A stretch of DNA of 9,481 bases from Phycisphaerae bacterium (lineage in GTDB: Bacteria > Planctomycetota > Phycisphaerae > Sedimentisphaerales > Anaerobacaceae), in NCBI GenBank assembly GCA_030667885.1, contig DAOUVA010000135.1, positions 1 through 9,481 on the forward strand, in the 5' to 3' direction. Every line of letters starts with the position of its first letter. Positions within the stretch are counted from its first letter, which is position 1. Position numbers and translations under genes: made by a program. The notes below the pieces were generated by a model. The model searched no databases. It saw nothing but the letters and a program-made list of their open reading frames with translations, and had not been told where the DNA came from. Positions 1 through 6,995 of this stretch are shown one piece after another.

Positions 1-189
1 ACTATCTATATAGGTAGTAGATTAATAGGAGTCAAGTTATAAATTTCAGAATTAACTAATTCCGGCAGTTGATCAATAGTACAGCTTTGAGGCATGGCCA
101 TCAAAAGAATATGTATTGCCCGGCATGTGTTTTTAATGATTTACAGGCTCCCTTTAATAACTATTTGCCGATTTTGTTAATGCCCTTTT
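1..189. other. left-edge region with no supported gene
   Basis: AT-rich sequence downstream of the pseudopilin. The minus strand has a 32-codon frame (ATG at 101, TAG at 4-2) without a ribosome binding site or recognisable homology. I see no RNA gene, strong hairpin terminator or repeat. Confidence 0.5.
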
Positions 190-249
190 TTACTTCTTTT
201 GTTTCCAACCACCTTTTTCATTCAACGTCATCTCACGAGGAGTTTTAAT
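190..249 (-). other. in-frame continuation of the pseudopilin beyond the TGA stop
   Basis: Reading on past the TGA at 252-250 in the same frame gives 19 sense codons (I-K-T-P-R-E-M-T-L-N-E-K-G-G-W...) before TAA at 192-190. A glycine at the TGA position (GGA to TGA is one base change) would give A-P-A-G-I-K-T-P...L-N-E-K-G-G-W. From memory, this resembles the usual C-terminal end of planctomycete pseudopilins, with a Gly-Ile after the last strand and a terminal Gly-x-Trp. The segment is therefore best read as the detached C-terminal end of the pilin gene. Whether it is ever translated is not known. Confidence 0.6.
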
Positions 250-597
250 TCATGCAGGTGCTGTAGCCTTGATTGTATATTTCAACTTATCTTTCTTATA
301 ACTCACTTTTCCAAGCTCATAATTACCAATGTCGAAATATTCGCTCTGTAAGTCTGCGGCAGAGAAATCTAACTCCGAAAACGAGGGCGAATTTTCCCCA
401 TAATTTCCATCTGTACCTTTCTCGACGGCATAAATGCGCAGTGCTGTAGCGATAGTGCCCATTGCGGCCTTTCCTTCCGACCACGTGACGGAATCAATTC
501 GGCCTCGGTAGATGGGAACTGATATCGCAGCAAGGATGCCAACGGTGAGAATTACGACCATCAGCTCAATTAGTGTAAAGCCTTTTCTATTCTCCAT
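250..597 (-). CDS. type IV pilin-like / GspG-like pseudopilin, cut short by an in-frame TGA
   Basis: Class III prepilin-type protein, 115 residues to the first stop. The N-terminus has a short basic leader (MENRKG), then the prepilin peptidase site G6|F7 and the conserved glutamate E11 (fifth residue of the mature protein), in the motif KGFTLIELMVV. A single hydrophobic helix runs over about residues 7-29. The rest is a small polar globular head. Such proteins are inserted in the inner membrane, processed by a PilD-type peptidase and assembled into type IV pili or type II secretion pseudopili; which of these applies cannot be told here, since no assembly ATPase, platform or secretin gene is nearby. 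The head ends abruptly at ...KATAPA-TGA, but the same frame continues after the stop (see 190-249), so the present end is probably not ancestral. No clear Shine-Dalgarno precedes the ATG at 597. The family call is firm; the exact role is unknown. Confidence 0.85.
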   Translation of the reverse strand: MENRKGFTLIELMVVILTVGILAAISVPIYRGRIDSVTWSEGKAAMGTIATALRIYAVEKGTDGNYGENSPSFSELDFSAADLQSEYFDIGNYELGKVSYKKDKLKYTIKATAPA

Positions 598-621
598 TTA
601 TTTTAGGGAGAACCTTGAAAA

Positions 622-649
622 ATTACATCACTATTTGTTGAGTATGCAA
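622..649 (-). promoter_or_regulatory. possible sigma70-like promoter for the pseudopilin
   Basis: On the minus strand TTGCAT (649-644) and TGTAAT (627-622) are separated by 16 bases, which would start transcription about 18 bases before the ATG at 597. The -10 box matches the consensus at five of six positions, but the -35 box is poor. The region is AT-rich, so chance is a real possibility. Confidence 0.25.
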
Positions 650-953
650 TAACTCACGAAATGGCCCAACTATACTCAAGCTGATCGTATAGTCCTTCGG
701 TTAAGGTCTCTGTCTCTATAGTTTAATCGATCTTTAGAGGCAGGCAATTCAAAAAAAAATAGTTGTCATACAGGTATAGGCGTATCTTTTGAAATGCCCT
801 GGTAGCGTCAAATATTGCTACTTTATCAGGATTGTTATCAGACTATTGTTCCGGGGTTTCCCATTTAAACTTTACTGAACCGATACTACAAGCTTCAAGG
901 ATCATATTTCATATTTCAGATACCCGGCTTCGTGGGGGCAAGCAATAATAATA

Positions 954-1034
954 TTAAAAGTCAAAACTCTAAAAGCAAAATTACACATCAAAATTCAAAA
1001 AGCGTATCAGGGCAACCACATGGGATTGCCCCTA
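954..1034. repeat. A-rich degenerate repeat plus GGGCAACC hairpin (dispersed intergenic element candidate)
   Basis: Bases 954-1003 consist of loosely repeated units of the kind AAAAGTCAAAA / AAAAGCAAAA / CAAAATTCAAAA. They are followed by an inverted repeat: GGGCAACC (1010-1017) and GGATTGCCC (1023-1031), which pair with one bulged base around a five-base loop, then CTACG. The arrangement resembles short dispersed intergenic repeats found in environmental bacterial genomes. Only one copy lies in the window, so the repeat status is inference. It lies about 130 bases upstream of the transporter gene and is not followed by a T-run, so it is not an obvious rho-independent terminator. Confidence 0.4.
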
Positions 1035-1109
1035 CGTTTCGATATTTTCAAGCGGGTTTCGGGTCTTGTAAGAAATATATGGACAGTGGGTTTGTAAATG
1101 GGTAATTTA

Positions 1110-1138
1110 TTGTAGGTTTTGAACGTCACAGCTATAGA
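1110..1138 (+). promoter_or_regulatory. possible promoter of the Nramp-GntP operon
   Basis: TTGTAG (1110-1115) and TATAGA (1133-1138) are spaced by 17 bases, giving a predicted start about 20 bases before the ATG at 1166. Both boxes are imperfect, so this is a weak prediction supported mainly by position. Confidence 0.25.
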
Positions 1139-1165
1139 ATTCGCGTAAAGGGGAATCGTAAGGCC

Positions 1166-2608
1166 ATGGACGAAAAGGCAGAACAAGTCAGCGAGATGAA
1201 AATCAAAAAGGCGCCTGTTGGATTGGCGATATTTGCGCTTGTCGGGCCTTCGATGGTTTGGGCGGCCGAATATATCGGCTCGGGTGAGGTTGTTATTGCG
1301 ACGCGAACGGGTGCGGTTTTGGGGACGGCCATTCTTTGGGTGGCGGTGGTCGGAATATTTCTTAAGTTCTGGATAGGGATGAGCGGTGCGCGCTATACGG
1401 TTTGCACGGGCGAGGGAATGATCGATATGTTCGGGAGGATACCGGGGCCGCGTCACTGGGTGGTGTGGATGGTGCTGGTGGTGCAGTTTGTGTGCGCTAT
1501 TCTTTCGATAGGGACATTGGGAACGGCGGCGGGGGTGTTTATCCACAGCCTTATTCCGTGTATCGATGTGAAGTTTTGCGGATGGTTCGCGGCGTTGTTC
1601 GCGGTGGCGGTAGTGTGGTCGGGGGTATTCAATGTATTGAAAATGGTGATGAGCCTTTTCGTGTTTATCGTCGTGTTGGGGGCTTTGTATATAGCGGCGC
1701 ACGTGCTTCCGGGTTTTTCGGAATTAATGCAGGGTTTAACGTTCAAGATGCCGGCGGTTCCAGAGTGGGCGACGGCAATCGAAGGGGTTTCGGAGAATCC
1801 GTGGGACGAGATACTGCCTTTGTTAGGCTGGGGGGCGGGCGGCTTTGCCAGCCAGGTGTGGTACACTTACTGGGTGCTTGGGGCCGGCTATGGAGCGGCG
1901 GCGGGCAGAGGGTATGGCAAGGCGGCGGATGTGCCGCAATTGCAGCGTATGACGACGGAGACGGCGGAGAAGATAAAGGGCTGGTGCCGGGTGCTGTATG
2001 TGGATTCGTCGGTGGCTATGGTGATTGGGATTTTGGTGACGGGGGGATTTCTCGTAGCCGGGGCTGGTATCCTCGGGGCCGAACATTTGGTTCCGAGTAA
2101 TGACGATATGGCCGGGACGCTTTCGCGGGTTTTTTCGGCGCGATGGGACTGGGTTGGCGGATTTCTGTTTAAGCTTGCCGGGGCGGTTGCAATGGTCTCG
2201 ACGCTGGTTGGTCAATTGGCTGGCTGGCCGCGGCTGTTGGCTGATGCGTGCAGAATATGCATACCGGGATTCGACAGGAGGCTGGCGTGGAAGACGCAGT
2301 TCAGGATGTTTTTGGTGTTCTTTTTCCTGACGAGTATGATTGTGGTGTTTGTGTTCGGATTGAAACCGATGTTTCTGCTGAAGCTGTCTTCGATTCTGGA
2401 AGGGGTGCTTCTGACGGCGCTGCAGGCGATTTGGGTGGCGGTGGGTCTTTTCATCGTTATGCCGAAGATGCTGTCGAAGGAGGCTTACGCGGTGCTGAGG
2501 CCGAGCAAGTTGTTTGCTGTGGGATTGATTGTTACGTTCATCGTGTTCGGCTATATTTGCGTGACGCAGATACCGGTGGTGCTTGCAGGGCTTTTCAGCG
2601 GCGGCTGA
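1166..2608 (+). CDS. Nramp-related (SLC11-like) membrane transporter with altered metal site
   Basis: A 480-residue polytopic inner-membrane protein with about 11-12 hydrophobic segments and a short charged N-terminus. The first helix (about 18-50), with GPSMVWAAEYIGSGEVVIATRTGA, follows the Nramp pattern of Gly-Pro...Ala...Tyr-Ile...Gly...Ala-Thr...Gly-Ala. Canonical Nramp proteins import Mn2+/Fe2+ with protons, using DPGN in helix 1 and an Ala-x-x-Met-Pro-His-Asn stretch in helix 6. Here helix 1 has G38-S39-G40-E41 and the aligned helix 6 stretch has A224-G-G-F227-A-S-Q230, so the usual coordinating Asp, Asn and Met are all absent. Substrate is therefore uncertain: another divalent ion such as Mg2+, or something else. 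The ATG at 1166 has AAAGGGG about 10 bases upstream; M11 is an alternative start. The stop is a tandem TGA-TAG. The GntP gene follows after 77 bases with no visible terminator, so co-transcription is likely. Confidence 0.8.
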   Translation: MDEKAEQVSEMKIKKAPVGLAIFALVGPSMVWAAEYIGSGEVVIATRTGAVLGTAILWVAVVGIFLKFWIGMSGARYTVCTGEGMIDMFGRIPGPRHWVVWMVLVVQFVCAILSIGTLGTAAGVFIHSLIPCIDVKFCGWFAALFAVAVVWSGVFNVLKMVMSLFVFIVVLGALYIAAHVLPGFSELMQGLTFKMPAVPEWATAIEGVSENPWDEILPLLGWGAGGFASQVWYTYWVLGAGYGAAAGRGYGKAADVPQLQRMTTETAEKIKGWCRVLYVDSSVAMVIGILVTGGFLVAGAGILGAEHLVPSNDDMAGTLSRVFSARWDWVGGFLFKLAGAVAMVSTLVGQLAGWPRLLADACRICIPGFDRRLAWKTQFRMFLVFFFLTSMIVVFVFGLKPMFLLKLSSILEGVLLTALQAIWVAVGLFIVMPKMLSKEAYAVLRPSKLFAVGLIVTFIVFGYICVTQIPVVLAGLFSGG

Positions 2609-2671
2609 TAGGTTTATATGAGTGATTAGTATGTGTGACATGTGTTTGATAAGGTGACGTAAGGAAGATTT

Positions 2672-2677
2672 AAGGAG
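2672..2677 (+). promoter_or_regulatory. ribosome binding site that fixes the TTG start of the GntP gene
   Basis: AAGGAG lies 8 bases before the TTG at 2686. No ATG or GTG start fits the N-terminal transmembrane segment as well, so this site decides the start. Confidence 0.8.
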
Positions 2678-2685
2678 ATAGGATT

Positions 2686-4077
2686 TTGTTTGGACTTCAT
2701 CCATTAGTAATTTTGTGTATCGGAATCCTGACGGTGCTCGGGATGATTATCGTGCTGCGGGTGCATGCGTTTTTGTCGCTGATAACGGCGGCGATAGTTG
2801 TGAGCGTGCTTGCTCCGGGGGGCTTGGCTGTGAAAATCAGCCGGGTCGCAGAGGCGTTCGGAACGACGGCGGGTAAAATCGGTATTGTGATAGCGCTGGC
2901 GGCGGTGATTGGCAGGTGCCTGATAGAGAGCGGGGCGGCGGACCGGATTGTGCGTTTGTTTGTGGGGATGCTTGGGGAGAAACGCTGCGCTATTTCGCTG
3001 ATGTCCAGCGGGTTTGTTCTGTCGATACCGGTATTTTTCGATACGGTGTTCTACCTGCTGCTGCCACTGGCTCGGTCGATGCATCGGCGGACAAATAGAA
3101 GCTATGTGCTTTTGATACTCGCGATGGGGGCGGGGGCTTCTATTACGCATTCACTTGTGCCGCCGACGCCCGGGCCGCTGATTATTGCCGAGACGCTCGG
3201 GATTGACCTTGGGATGATGATACTCGTGGGGCTTCTTGTGGCTATTCCGACGTCGATTGTGATGCTGTTTTTTGTGGGATGGCTCTCTGGCCGGGTGGAG
3301 ATTCCTATGCGGCCGCTTGAGGGGGGACGTCCGGAGCCGGAGCCGCTTCCCGATGAGCAGCTTCCGGGGCTGCTGTCTTCTTTTCTGCCGATTATTTTGC
3401 CGGTGTTGATGATATCGACGCATACTATTGTTTCGACTATTGCCCAGGGTGCGGCGGTTGATTCGTTTATTATGCGGGTGAAGCCATATACGGCGGTGCT
3501 TGGTAATGCCAATCTTGCGATGCTGGTTTCGGCGGCGATTGCGATGTGCGTGCTTTGGCAAAAGAGAAAGCCGGGGCGGGAAGGATTGGCCAAAATGGTT
3601 GAAAGCTCGCTGATGAGCGGTGGTGTGATAATCCTGATAACGTCGGCGGGCGGGGCGTTCGGGGCGATGCTGAAGGCGGCCGAAATCGGGCCGGCTATTC
3701 AGAATATTATGGTCGCCGACGGCGGGGCACATATAGGCGGTTTGAAGCTGCTGTTTATGGGATTTTTTATTGCGTTTCTTATCAAGTTCGCTCAGGGCTC
3801 CAGTACGGTTGCGATGATTACGACGTCGGCGATGCTGGCGGGGCTGATAACGTCGCCGGGGGAGATTGGATTTCATCCGGTTTACCTTGCCGCGGCGATA
3901 GGGTTCGGGTCGCAGTGCGGCAACTGGATGAACGACAGCGGGTTCTGGATTTTTGCGAAGATGAGCGGACTTACCGAAGTCGAAACGCTTAAGACATGGA
4001 CGGTGACAATCAGTACCCTGGCCTTTGTGGGTTTGGGCTTTACGGTTTTGTTCGCGAAGATACTTCCTTTGGTTTAA
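2686..4077 (+). CDS. GntP-family sugar-acid (gluconate-type) permease
   Basis: A 463-residue inner-membrane carrier of about 12 helices, within the usual GntP length of 430-460. GntP proteins are proton symporters for gluconate and related sugar acids or hydroxy acids (gluconate, idonate, fructuronate, glycerate). Family landmarks in order are the P-V-F-F-D-T-V-F-Y-L-L-L-P-L-A stretch at 115-129, HSLVPPTPGPL at 155-165, T-S-A-G-G-A-F-G-A-M-L-K at 319-330, AQGSSTVAMIT at 369-379, and G-N-W-M-N-D-S-G-F-W near 412-421. A hydrophilic loop rich in Pro and Glu (about 206-227) joins the two halves. The start is TTG, backed by AAGGAG 8 bases upstream. It follows the Nramp-like gene on the same strand with no visible terminator between. 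No sugar-acid catabolic enzyme is present in the window, so the substrate cannot be assigned. The gene converges on miaB with a 38-base gap. Confidence 0.88.
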   Translation: MFGLHPLVILCIGILTVLGMIIVLRVHAFLSLITAAIVVSVLAPGGLAVKISRVAEAFGTTAGKIGIVIALAAVIGRCLIESGAADRIVRLFVGMLGEKRCAISLMSSGFVLSIPVFFDTVFYLLLPLARSMHRRTNRSYVLLILAMGAGASITHSLVPPTPGPLIIAETLGIDLGMMILVGLLVAIPTSIVMLFFVGWLSGRVEIPMRPLEGGRPEPEPLPDEQLPGLLSSFLPIILPVLMISTHTIVSTIAQGAAVDSFIMRVKPYTAVLGNANLAMLVSAAIAMCVLWQKRKPGREGLAKMVESSLMSGGVIILITSAGGAFGAMLKAAEIGPAIQNIMVADGGAHIGGLKLLFMGFFIAFLIKFAQGSSTVAMITTSAMLAGLITSPGEIGFHPVYLAAAIGFGSQCGNWMNDSGFWIFAKMSGLTEVETLKTWTVTISTLAFVGLGFTVLFAKILPLV

Positions 4078-4115
4078 TGTGTTTCGTTGCTATTTAAATC
4101 GCTGGTGGGGGGCTG

Positions 4116-5501
4116 TTAGAGAAGCTCGGCGAAGAGGGTCAGGGGGGAGGTTTTTGTGATTTTTACTTCGGCGAATTGGCCGGTGAGTGACGCAGGGCCG
4201 TTGAAGACGACTATGTAATCCGTATCAGTCCTGCCGACAAGCTGGGGGTTGTTGTCACCGGCTGTATTTATGTGTGATTTTTTACTTAATCCTTCGACGA
4301 GAACTTTGACTTGTTTACCTGAATAGTCCCTGCTTAATTGGCCGCTTATATTTTCCTGTACTTCGAGCAATTCGGCGATTCGTTTTTGTTTTACTTCGGA
4401 GGGGACGGTGTCCTGCAATCTTTTATCTGCGGTTGTGCCGGGGCGGGGAGAGTATTTGAAGATGAAAGAATTTCTATATCGTGCTTTTTTTAGCAGGTCA
4501 ACAGTGGCCTGGAAATCTTCTTCTGTTTCGCCGGGGAAGCCCACGATAAAATCCCCTGCAATTGCGATATCCGGCACAATGGCTCTGGCTTTGTCGAGAA
4601 GCTCCAGATACCAGGCGGCGGTATAGTGGCGGTTCATTGCGCTGAGGATTTTATCCGAGCCGCTTTGCGCGGGCAGATGCAGATAGTTGCAGACCTTCGG
4701 GGAGGCGGCCATGACCTGCATAATCTCATCGAAGAATTCTTCGGACGGATAGCTTGTAACGAACCTGAGCCATTCGATACCTTCGATGACGGCTGCTGCA
4801 TCAAGCAAATCAGCGAGGCACCATGAGCGGCCGTCCTTTTCATATTTATATGAATTTACTGTCTGGCCGAGCAGCGTAACCTGCTTTATCCCTTCAGAGG
4901 CCAGTTTTTTTATCTGCTCGATTATTACCTCGGGCGGCCTACTCACTTCCGGGCCGCGAACGTAAGGGACGATGCAATATGTGCAGAAATTATTGCAGCC
5001 CCGCATCGCCCGGACAAATGCCTGAGACGGAATTTGCTTATCCTCGATGCCGTAGGCGGATTCGAATGTTTCGAGGCTCTGGTTTTGGTCTTCGGAAGTT
5101 TTCTGGCGTATTTTTTCGGTGACTGCCAGGCGTTTTTCATTTTTTTCCATGGCCTGTTTTAGAAGGTCGGCTATTTGCGGGATTTGTGTCGGGCCGCAGA
5201 CGATATTGACCGCTTCGTGTTCGAGCAGTTTATCGCCGAGCCGCTGTGCCATACAGCCGATTACTCCGACCACCAGGAGCGGTTTGCTTTGTTTGAGATG
5301 TTTGAGGTGTCCTAATTGTGAAATTACCCGCTGCTCGGCGTGCTCACGGACAGAGCAGGTATTTATCACAACGACATCGGCTTCTTTTACGCTTGCAGTC
5401 AGGCTGAATCCGGCATCCTGAAGCGCAGAAGTAACCAGAGCCGTATCCAGCTTATTCATCTGGCACCCGAAACTTTTGATGTGTACTTTTTTTTCTTTCA
5501 T
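4116..5501 (-). CDS. miaB: MiaB, tRNA-2-methylthio-N6-dimethylallyladenosine synthase
   Basis: A 461-residue radical SAM methylthiotransferase that converts i6A37 to ms2i6A37 in tRNAs reading codons that begin with U, in the cytoplasm. All three family domains are visible. The N-terminal methylthiotransferase domain has cluster cysteines C13 (KSFGCQMN), C49 (NTCSVRE) and C83 (GCMAQ). The radical SAM core has C169, C173 and C176 in MRGCNNFCTYCIVPYVRG, followed by the family-typical LLGQTVNSY, LHLPAQSGSD and GDFIVGFPGET. A C-terminal TRAM RNA-binding domain spans about 386-459. The NTCSVRE, NNFCTYCIVPYVRG and GQTVNSY signatures favour MiaB over the relatives MtaB and RimO. The start ATG at 5501 lies 36 bases after the upstream radical SAM gene and lacks a strong Shine-Dalgarno; it is probably translated from the shared transcript. 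The length is normal and no key residue is missing. Confidence 0.96.
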   Translation of the reverse strand: MKEKKVHIKSFGCQMNKLDTALVTSALQDAGFSLTASVKEADVVVINTCSVREHAEQRVISQLGHLKHLKQSKPLLVVGVIGCMAQRLGDKLLEHEAVNIVCGPTQIPQIADLLKQAMEKNEKRLAVTEKIRQKTSEDQNQSLETFESAYGIEDKQIPSQAFVRAMRGCNNFCTYCIVPYVRGPEVSRPPEVIIEQIKKLASEGIKQVTLLGQTVNSYKYEKDGRSWCLADLLDAAAVIEGIEWLRFVTSYPSEEFFDEIMQVMAASPKVCNYLHLPAQSGSDKILSAMNRHYTAAWYLELLDKARAIVPDIAIAGDFIVGFPGETEEDFQATVDLLKKARYRNSFIFKYSPRPGTTADKRLQDTVPSEVKQKRIAELLEVQENISGQLSRDYSGKQVKVLVEGLSKKSHINTAGDNNPQLVGRTDTDYIVVFNGPASLTGQFAEVKITKTSPLTLFAELL

Positions 5502-5537
5502 ATCGGAGAGTGAGTATATCAGCTTGGCTTTTCAAAA

Positions 5538-6845
5538 TCAATGCAGATGGATATTTGGGAGTGAGCGGTTGAGTGTGTGCTGGAGGTCTTTTAGTCGGTT
5601 TGTCTCGTCGAAGCCCATGAGAATAATTGGGAATGCGGTCTTGTTGTGCATTAAAGGTTCATCCATATCGACCCATTTTTTACAATAATCGCCGTCGGGG
5701 GTACCGGGTATGGGTGAAAAGTCCGCCAGCATACTGCGGATGCCAAGGCTGTTTACAAATTGCATTGAAGTTTCAAGCTGCTGAGTTTCAATGTGAGGAT
5801 GTCCGAGGATTTGATAAGCCGTGATGTTTGCCGGCTCAGCGCCTGCTGAAATAAGATGCTCTACGGCCTTTGCAAGCTCATCAGAAAAGACTTTTGAGCC
5901 GGTGCGTTTCTGCCATTGTTGAGAGGCGCTTTCAAAACCTAAATAGAAGGTCTTAAAGCCTGCCCGAATCATAAGCCCTGCCAGTTCTTTGGTGATGAAG
6001 CGGGCGTTAAGAGCGTTTGGGCTGTGGAAATTTACTTTTATGTCGCGCTTTAGAACTTCATTAAAAAATGGAGCCAAAACCTTATCGGCGTCGAACAGTA
6101 AAGCATCGTCATAGAAAGCAATATTCTCAACGCCAAGACTGCATAACAGATTTAGCTCGGCCAAAGAGTGTTCCAGCGGCCGGGATTTGAATCGGCCGTA
6201 AATCTCCGGCACCGAGCAGTATGTACACTTAAATGGGCAGCCATCAGTCAGCTTTAGCACGCCGACACTGAGCTTCTCATAGACCTCCCACAGAGCCGGC
6301 TGGTCAGGGTCAGGATTGATTCGAAGATACTCCCACAGCGGCTCAAGATTAGTGCCATGTACTAAAAAATTCGCCCCTGATTTTTTTGCGTGATTAGGGC
6401 AAATTGTTACATAATTGCCGCCCAAAATAATTTTTGCTTTCGGCTGGGCTTTGCGAATATCTTCGATGACTTCCCAGACGCCTTTGTACCAGTAGGTCAT
6501 TGTCGTCTGGATAAAAACAAAATCGGAGGGTGCCTCCGTTGTAAGAAAATCCTGGAATATATTTCGGGGCAGGCCGAACCGCCGAAAGTATCGCGGGATA
6601 GATTCGAGAGGCTTTGGGTTTGGGATCTTTTGGGAATAAAATCTGCCTCGATTCCACCGGTCGGATTCGAGATGCTTTTGGCTTGCTGCAAACGGATGAA
6701 GCCTGTCCATATAATCGAAAAGCTTAAAATCCGCGTTGCCGCGCAGCTTTCCCGCGGCGCTCAACATGCCATAAGGCTTTAGCCAGAAATCATAAGCAGC
6801 GAAGTCATATATAGGCGGATTTACGAGCAGAATTCTTGGTGTCAT
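5538..6845 (-). CDS. B12-binding-like radical SAM protein of unknown substrate
   Basis: A 435-residue protein with a cobalamin-binding-like N-terminal region (about 1-170) followed by a radical SAM barrel. The N-terminus opens with RILLVNPPIYD and later has a hydrophobic strand and glycine turn, KIILGGNYVTICPNHA (about 138-153), as in class B radical SAM enzymes. The classic D-x-H-x-x-G cobalamin motif is not visible, so B12 binding is uncertain. The iron-sulfur motif is C203-P-F-K-C207-T-Y-C210 within TDGCPFKCTYCSVPEIYG. Downstream landmarks are IAFYDDALLF (about 242-251), FYLGFESAS (about 300-308, usually near the SAM pocket) and YQILGHPHIE (about 344-353, where other members have a GFPGET-like turn). 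The reaction cannot be inferred; relatives include methyltransferases and ring- or lipid-modifying enzymes. The gene precedes miaB on the same strand and has a good promoter candidate upstream. The Shine-Dalgarno is weak (AGGAA about 14 bases before ATG). Confidence 0.85.
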   Translation of the reverse strand: MTPRILLVNPPIYDFAAYDFWLKPYGMLSAAGKLRGNADFKLFDYMDRLHPFAASQKHLESDRWNRGRFYSQKIPNPKPLESIPRYFRRFGLPRNIFQDFLTTEAPSDFVFIQTTMTYWYKGVWEVIEDIRKAQPKAKIILGGNYVTICPNHAKKSGANFLVHGTNLEPLWEYLRINPDPDQPALWEVYEKLSVGVLKLTDGCPFKCTYCSVPEIYGRFKSRPLEHSLAELNLLCSLGVENIAFYDDALLFDADKVLAPFFNEVLKRDIKVNFHSPNALNARFITKELAGLMIRAGFKTFYLGFESASQQWQKRTGSKVFSDELAKAVEHLISAGAEPANITAYQILGHPHIETQQLETSMQFVNSLGIRSMLADFSPIPGTPDGDYCKKWVDMDEPLMHNKTAFPIILMGFDETNRLKDLQHTLNRSLPNIHLH

Positions 6846-6874
6846 AATGTGAACGGTTATTCCTGTACAAGATT

Positions 6875-6887
6875 AGTTACTGTAACT
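6875..6887. promoter_or_regulatory. 13-base palindrome in the leader of the radical SAM-miaB operon
   Basis: AGTTAC-T-GTAACT is a perfect six-base inverted repeat around one base. It lies about 30 bases before the ATG at 6845 and just downstream of the predicted transcription start near 6901. The position suits a repressor operator, but a short palindrome in AT-rich DNA can occur by chance. Confidence 0.3.
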
Positions 6888-6907
6888 GCTATCAGGTGAA
6901 TTGATCC

Positions 6908-6936
6908 ATGATAAAGTTCCTTTTGCGGCTAATCAA
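6908..6936 (-). promoter_or_regulatory. sigma70-like promoter of the radical SAM-miaB operon
   Basis: On the minus strand TTGATT (6936-6931), a 17-base spacer and TATCAT (6913-6908) form a good match to the -35/-10 consensus (four and five of six bases). Transcription would begin near 6901, leaving a leader of about 55 bases that contains the 6875-6887 palindrome. Confidence 0.5.
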
Positions 6937-6995
6937 GTTCTAACTTTGTTAAAAAAAGCAGTTTTGGTTTATTGGCCCAATGTCGTGTTAAGCCC

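Larger units (their letters stand above)
598..1165. other. 568-base divergent intergenic region
   Basis: Lies between the minus-strand pseudopilin and the plus-strand Nramp-like gene. I found no open frame with family resemblance on either strand; a frame on the minus strand starting at 1702 is an antisense shadow of the transporter gene. The region holds weak promoter candidates at both ends and, over about 954-1034, an A-rich degenerate repeat followed by a hairpin, listed separately. The remainder (about 650-950) shows nothing I can name. Confidence 0.6.

Noticed and set aside
2..101. 32-codon minus-strand frame at the left edge.
   Set aside because: No ribosome binding site, no recognisable similarity, and too short to separate from chance.
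250..252. Genome-wide recoding of UGA to glycine or tryptophan as explanation of the pilin TGA.
   Set aside because: Other genes here use TGA at natural ends (2606-2608 and 5540-5538) and encode Trp by TGG; a local lesion or readthrough is simpler.
801..822. Short inverted repeat GTAGC...GCTAC in the 598-1165 intergenic region.
   Set aside because: Only five paired bases around a long loop with no supporting context; expected by chance.
1402..2625. Overlapping plus-strand frames inside the Nramp-like gene (1402-2100, 2100-2330, 2248-2625).
   Set aside because: Gly/Arg-rich low-information products in the wrong frame; the 480-residue transporter frame explains the whole interval.
1007..3876. 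Long minus-strand open frames opposite the two transporter genes (1007-1702, 1823-2704, 2704-3150, 3151-3876).
   Set aside because: Products are dominated by Arg, His, Asn, Pro and Gln with no hydrophobic core or family resemblance; they mirror the codon bias of the real plus-strand membrane proteins.
4078..4115. Possible bidirectional terminator between the convergent GntP and miaB genes.
   Set aside because: No stem with adequate pairing and no flanking T-run could be found in the 38-base gap.
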